Source: Cepaea nemoralis (lineage: Eukaryota > Mollusca > Gastropoda > Stylommatophora > Helicidae). Taken from it: a stretch of DNA of 64,000 nucleotides. Positions 61,336 to 64,000 of this stretch are shown piece by piece. A program made the position numbers and the translations under genes. Where the stretch lies: contig JACEFZ010011695.1 in assembly GCA_014155875.1 (NCBI GenBank), positions 45,069-109,068 of the forward strand, read 5' to 3'. Position 1 is the stretch's first letter. Each line of letters opens with the position of its first letter. Under the pieces are notes generated by a model that did not search any database, was not told the origin of the DNA, and saw nothing but the letters and a program-made list of their open reading frames with translations.

Positions 61336-62439
61336 GTTGTTGGATAATTAGCTAGAGTTGATAGGTACTCAAATATTTACTCAGGTATCTTCGATATGTT
61401 AAGATATTAAATGCCTGTGTACAAAAAATATTATCAGATTACACCCTGAAAAAGAGATGCATTATTAATTATATTGCATTCAAAAATAATTTGGGTATAC
61501 TCATCTCAGCAATCCAGAACAATCAGGTACATTCGTTTGGCACCTCAGGTACAATCGTTTGGCACCTCGATATACACCTTGCGTTACTCTTATACACCGC
61601 TCTTGTTATACCTGGTTTACAAGAGCATCAATAATTAACTATTTGTAAACGACATATGACTTTAGACATTTGTTTGACATTTACAATCACATGCCCCCGG
61701 ACAACACAATGTGGTATAGTTAATAGTAAATGTCACTGTCCTGTCTTCGTTCTAATGTCTTCTGCGTTCCCTAACTATTGCTGTTTAATTTGTGGAAGTG
61801 CTGTGCAGACGGAATCTTATTTGCATAACGAAAGTAGTGCCATCGTGACGGTAGAAAATAGAAAAAACTCTACAAATAATTAAATAAATGCTTTGAAATT
61901 AATATAAAGGTAATAATAATGTTCAAATAAATAAATATATTCAATAAATAGCTTGTATAAACAAATAATATTCAATATAAGCCGAAGATTCAGGCGAGCA
62001 GCCGCTTGGCGATTTGTAAACAATCTGTCGCTGATTGCAAATGGCGTAGGGCAGCTGTTTGTCAACCGCGATACGTCACAGGCGCAGCGCTATTTTTAGA
62101 TTGGAAAAATCGATATTGTCGCCGGCTCATTTCTTGTGTATTGCTCCGCCGTGAATCATTTTTGATAAATACTCATAAATAAACCAATAATTGTAGAAAT
62201 AAATGATACAAAACTATAATAATAATACTTACAGATCAGAAGAAAACATATTCATAAAGCACAAAACATTTAATAAGCATAAATAAATGTTAATCGGTCA
62301 CGATGGGCACAGCTCGCATCTTGTTCTAGTCTGCACACGCCATTTTACACTAACACAAATTAAACCCTGTGATAAACTGACAGTAATACTATTCTAGAGC
62401 CGTGGGTGAGTGTTTTAGCTTGAACAATTGTCCAAGCTA
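61336..62439 (-). other. 5' leader of copy B
   Basis: About 1.1 kb, AT-rich, without a supported ORF. Confidence 0.6.
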
Positions 62440-62453
62440 CACTTCTGACACCA
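62440..62453 (-). other. primer-binding site of copy B
   Basis: Minus strand TGGTGTCAGAAGTG, the exact complement of a tRNA-Leu-type 3' end CACTTCTGACACCA, 14 bases inside the 5' LTR. Confidence 0.75.
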
Positions 62454-62467
62454 CTTTTATCCTAGCC

Positions 62468-63092
62468 TGTCATCAAGCGATGCTACAGGCATTATGGGAT
62501 AAACTTCTCTCGCACCACACAAAAAGATTTGTCAGTCGTACGAGAGGAATTGATTACACATTTTATTGCCACTGGCTCTTTACATTACATAAATGCACAA
62601 AACTGTCTCTAATGAATCACACATGAATACACAGAATTTCCTATCACTAGTCGTCCCTAGCCCTACTGCTAAATCTATCTACTCATCTAAAGAAATACGC
62701 ATCGACGCTAAGCGATGTGTTCCCTACGAAGTCTGTCCCCCGTCTGACGATTCTCCGCGTGCTGATTACACAGTACGCGGAAGGACCTCGTGCGCACTTC
62801 GGCTTTTGCGTGCTACATCATTCAACACGCTTAGAGTAGTAGGTCTACTCTTGAGTTCTATTCTAGTGCTTGGTGTCCATCATGTTGGCGTGATTACACC
62901 GTGACCAGAGTGCTTACTCTCTGGTTGACACCTCCGTGTCTCATGAGAGAACTGTTTGACAGTTCCCCTCCCTATCTACTTCCCTACACCTACCCTGCCC
63001 TCATGTTAGGGGCACTGGGTTACCTCTAATCTACTTGAGGTAGACCACTCATCCCGGGTGGTCTTCCCTCCTATCTATTTTAGTCTTTGACA
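62468..63092 (-). repeat. 5' LTR of copy B
   Basis: 625 bp, partner of 53697-54320, with terminal TGTCA/TGACA inverted repeats. Confidence 0.95.
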
Positions 63093-63097
63093 GTAGA

Positions 63098-63298
63098 GGA
63101 GGAGGAGGAAGAAGAAGTTAGTTAGTTAGCTAGTCGACATATCATCCTCATTGCACATCGAACCATTCAGTCCATAAGTGCTCGGATCCCCTCCTCAGCA
63201 AATCCCGCAGCGTGTAGCGGCTAATGACAGCAGTTCTGTGTTGCTTTATCAATCTTCTTTGACTTCCTGCTCAGTGTTTTTGTTTGGCCACAACTATT
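63098..63298 (-). mobile_element. 3' fragment of the RNase-H-bearing LINE
   Basis: Minus strand matches 25560-25720 of the LINE at 22608 (CGCTACACGCTGCGGGATTT, CTTATGGACTGAATGGTTCG) and has an (AACT)n tail at 63117-63131, beyond which lies the purine tract. Only about 180 bp remain. Confidence 0.85.
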
Positions 63299-64000
63299 TT
63301 TTTGGGTTTAAATTCGCATATCCTTTTACAGGACATCGCTGTCAACACCTGATGAACTGGCAGTACTATAATTGCCATTGGCACCTTGCTGTCTTGACAG
63401 ACGATAGTTTGTAAGGGATGGAGTTATTGCCTCTCCATAGCACAAAGCCTGGGCTAAAATATAGAGATCATGTGTTGCCCATGCAGCATGATCCCTCTCT
63501 CGACCTGCCTAGTTCACTCCAGAGGAAAGATAACACCTCTACATCTGGAACAAGTCAAGCTGCAGAAGCTGCCGGATCAGCAAAGCAATGCTCTAATTGT
63601 CCGCCTGTCGGAGCTTCGATCATAGACCAGCCGCCAACCAAGGCTCTAGGCCTGGTCTTCCCTGCCATGACACTTTGTCTTTAGGTTGCATTTCCTCGCA
63701 CCAGGGTAAGGCTTGTACCCTCCCAATTGCGCTCTTCCACCCGAAGCCGTTGGCACAATGTGGGGTGTCGGGTTTGGTAAGCGCCGCCCAACGTTCGGCG
63801 CCAACAGAAAGCAGGTAGTACCGTCTACTGTTATACGGTAGCTCAGTCATATCTGACTAAGACCTGGCAGTACAAGCTGGAGATATCTTGATAACTGCAG
63901 CCAATTATCTAATTCCGACCAAGAAAAAGCAACTTAAGCCATGGATTACATCAGACACGTTAGAATTAATAAAACAACGAAGGGAGGTGAAACAGAAAAG
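63299..64000 (+). pseudogene. LINE coding segment at the right edge, interrupted by an insertion
   Basis: Plus-strand frame 63300-63366 reads ISFYRTSLSTPDELAV, and 63864-64000 continues in the same frame through GDILITAANYLIPTKKKQLK, PWITSDTLELIKQRREVK, to the edge. This is the linker between endonuclease and RT in RTE-like LINEs. It has been split by the 497-bp element at 63367-63863. Confidence 0.65.
63367..63863 (-). mobile_element. short non-autonomous LINE derivative: family 1 head joined to family 1 tail
   Basis: Flanked by the 10-bp duplication CTGGCAGTAC at 63357-63366 and 63864-63873. Minus strand: about 445 bp homologous to the family 1 5' UTR (from GTCTTAGTCAGATATGACTG) joined near 63412 directly to the last 45 bp of the family 1 3' end (CTATCGTCTGTCAAGACAGC, then AAGGTGCCAA). 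The whole ORF is missing. Copying would depend on proteins from full LINEs. Confidence 0.85.

Larger units (their letters stand above)
53697..63092 (-). mobile_element. Gmr1-type Ty3/gypsy LTR retrotransposon, copy B (complete)
   Basis: LTRs at 53697-54320 and 62468-63092, both TGTCA...TGACA, and a 5-bp target duplication GTAGA at 53692-53696 and 63093-63097; 9396 bp. On the minus strand: 5' LTR, primer site, leader, Gag (frameshifted), one long pol ORF, about 2.1 kb of 3' non-coding DNA, purine tract, 3' LTR. By eye the LTRs differ at four substitutions and three single-base indels, so the insertion is young. Confidence 0.95.

Overview
The window is about 64 kb of animal genomic DNA with no host gene that I can recognise. 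It is a stack of retrotransposons, several nested in one another or in satellite arrays, separated by minisatellites and simple repeats. Eukaryotic origin is clear from LTR retrotransposons with tRNA primer-binding sites, APE-type LINEs with C2H2 fingers, and long (CA)n, poly-C and minisatellite tracts. A marine invertebrate, perhaps a mollusc or other lophotrochozoan, is my best guess from the element mix; that is inference only.

Layout. 1-6182 holds the 5' two-thirds of a minus-strand Ty3/gypsy-type element (copy A) whose integrase lies upstream of reverse transcriptase, the Gmr1-type order. 6181-11762 is simple repeats, minisatellites and a relic of an RNase-H-bearing LINE split by a 636-bp insert. 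11775-15753 (plus) and 15780-about 19740 (minus) are two nearly full-length LINEs lying tail to tail. 19960-22607 is minisatellites, including a 42-bp array that passes into a related 31-bp array. 22608-25812 is an RNase-H-bearing LINE inserted into that satellite. 25908-29901 is a second copy of the 11.8-kb LINE. 29946-35570 is a minisatellite field whose main array (3.06 kb) is open in all three plus-strand frames.

35790-44220 has four more LINE copies: two 5'-truncated copies of one family with (GAA)n tails, one full-length 3.94-kb element, and one truncated fragment. 44832-52311 is a large LTR element with no recognisable pol; it has 241-bp LTRs, an unusually long tRNA-His match at its primer site, a gag-like ORF carrying regularly spaced TQT motifs, and strong strand asymmetry. 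53697-63092 is a complete second Gmr1-type element (copy B) with nearly identical LTRs and a GTAGA target duplication. The right edge holds a LINE tail and another LINE coding segment interrupted by a 497-bp internally deleted derivative of the 11.8-kb LINE.

Each autonomous element has all or most of the genes for its own copying cycle (Gag, protease, integrase, RT and RNase H for the LTR elements; APE endonuclease and RT for the LINEs), but every copy seen carries at least one break. Several non-autonomous elements (the pol-less LTR element and the head-plus-tail LINE derivative) would need enzymes supplied from elsewhere. Clear target-site duplications allow the boundaries of most insertions to be fixed to the base.
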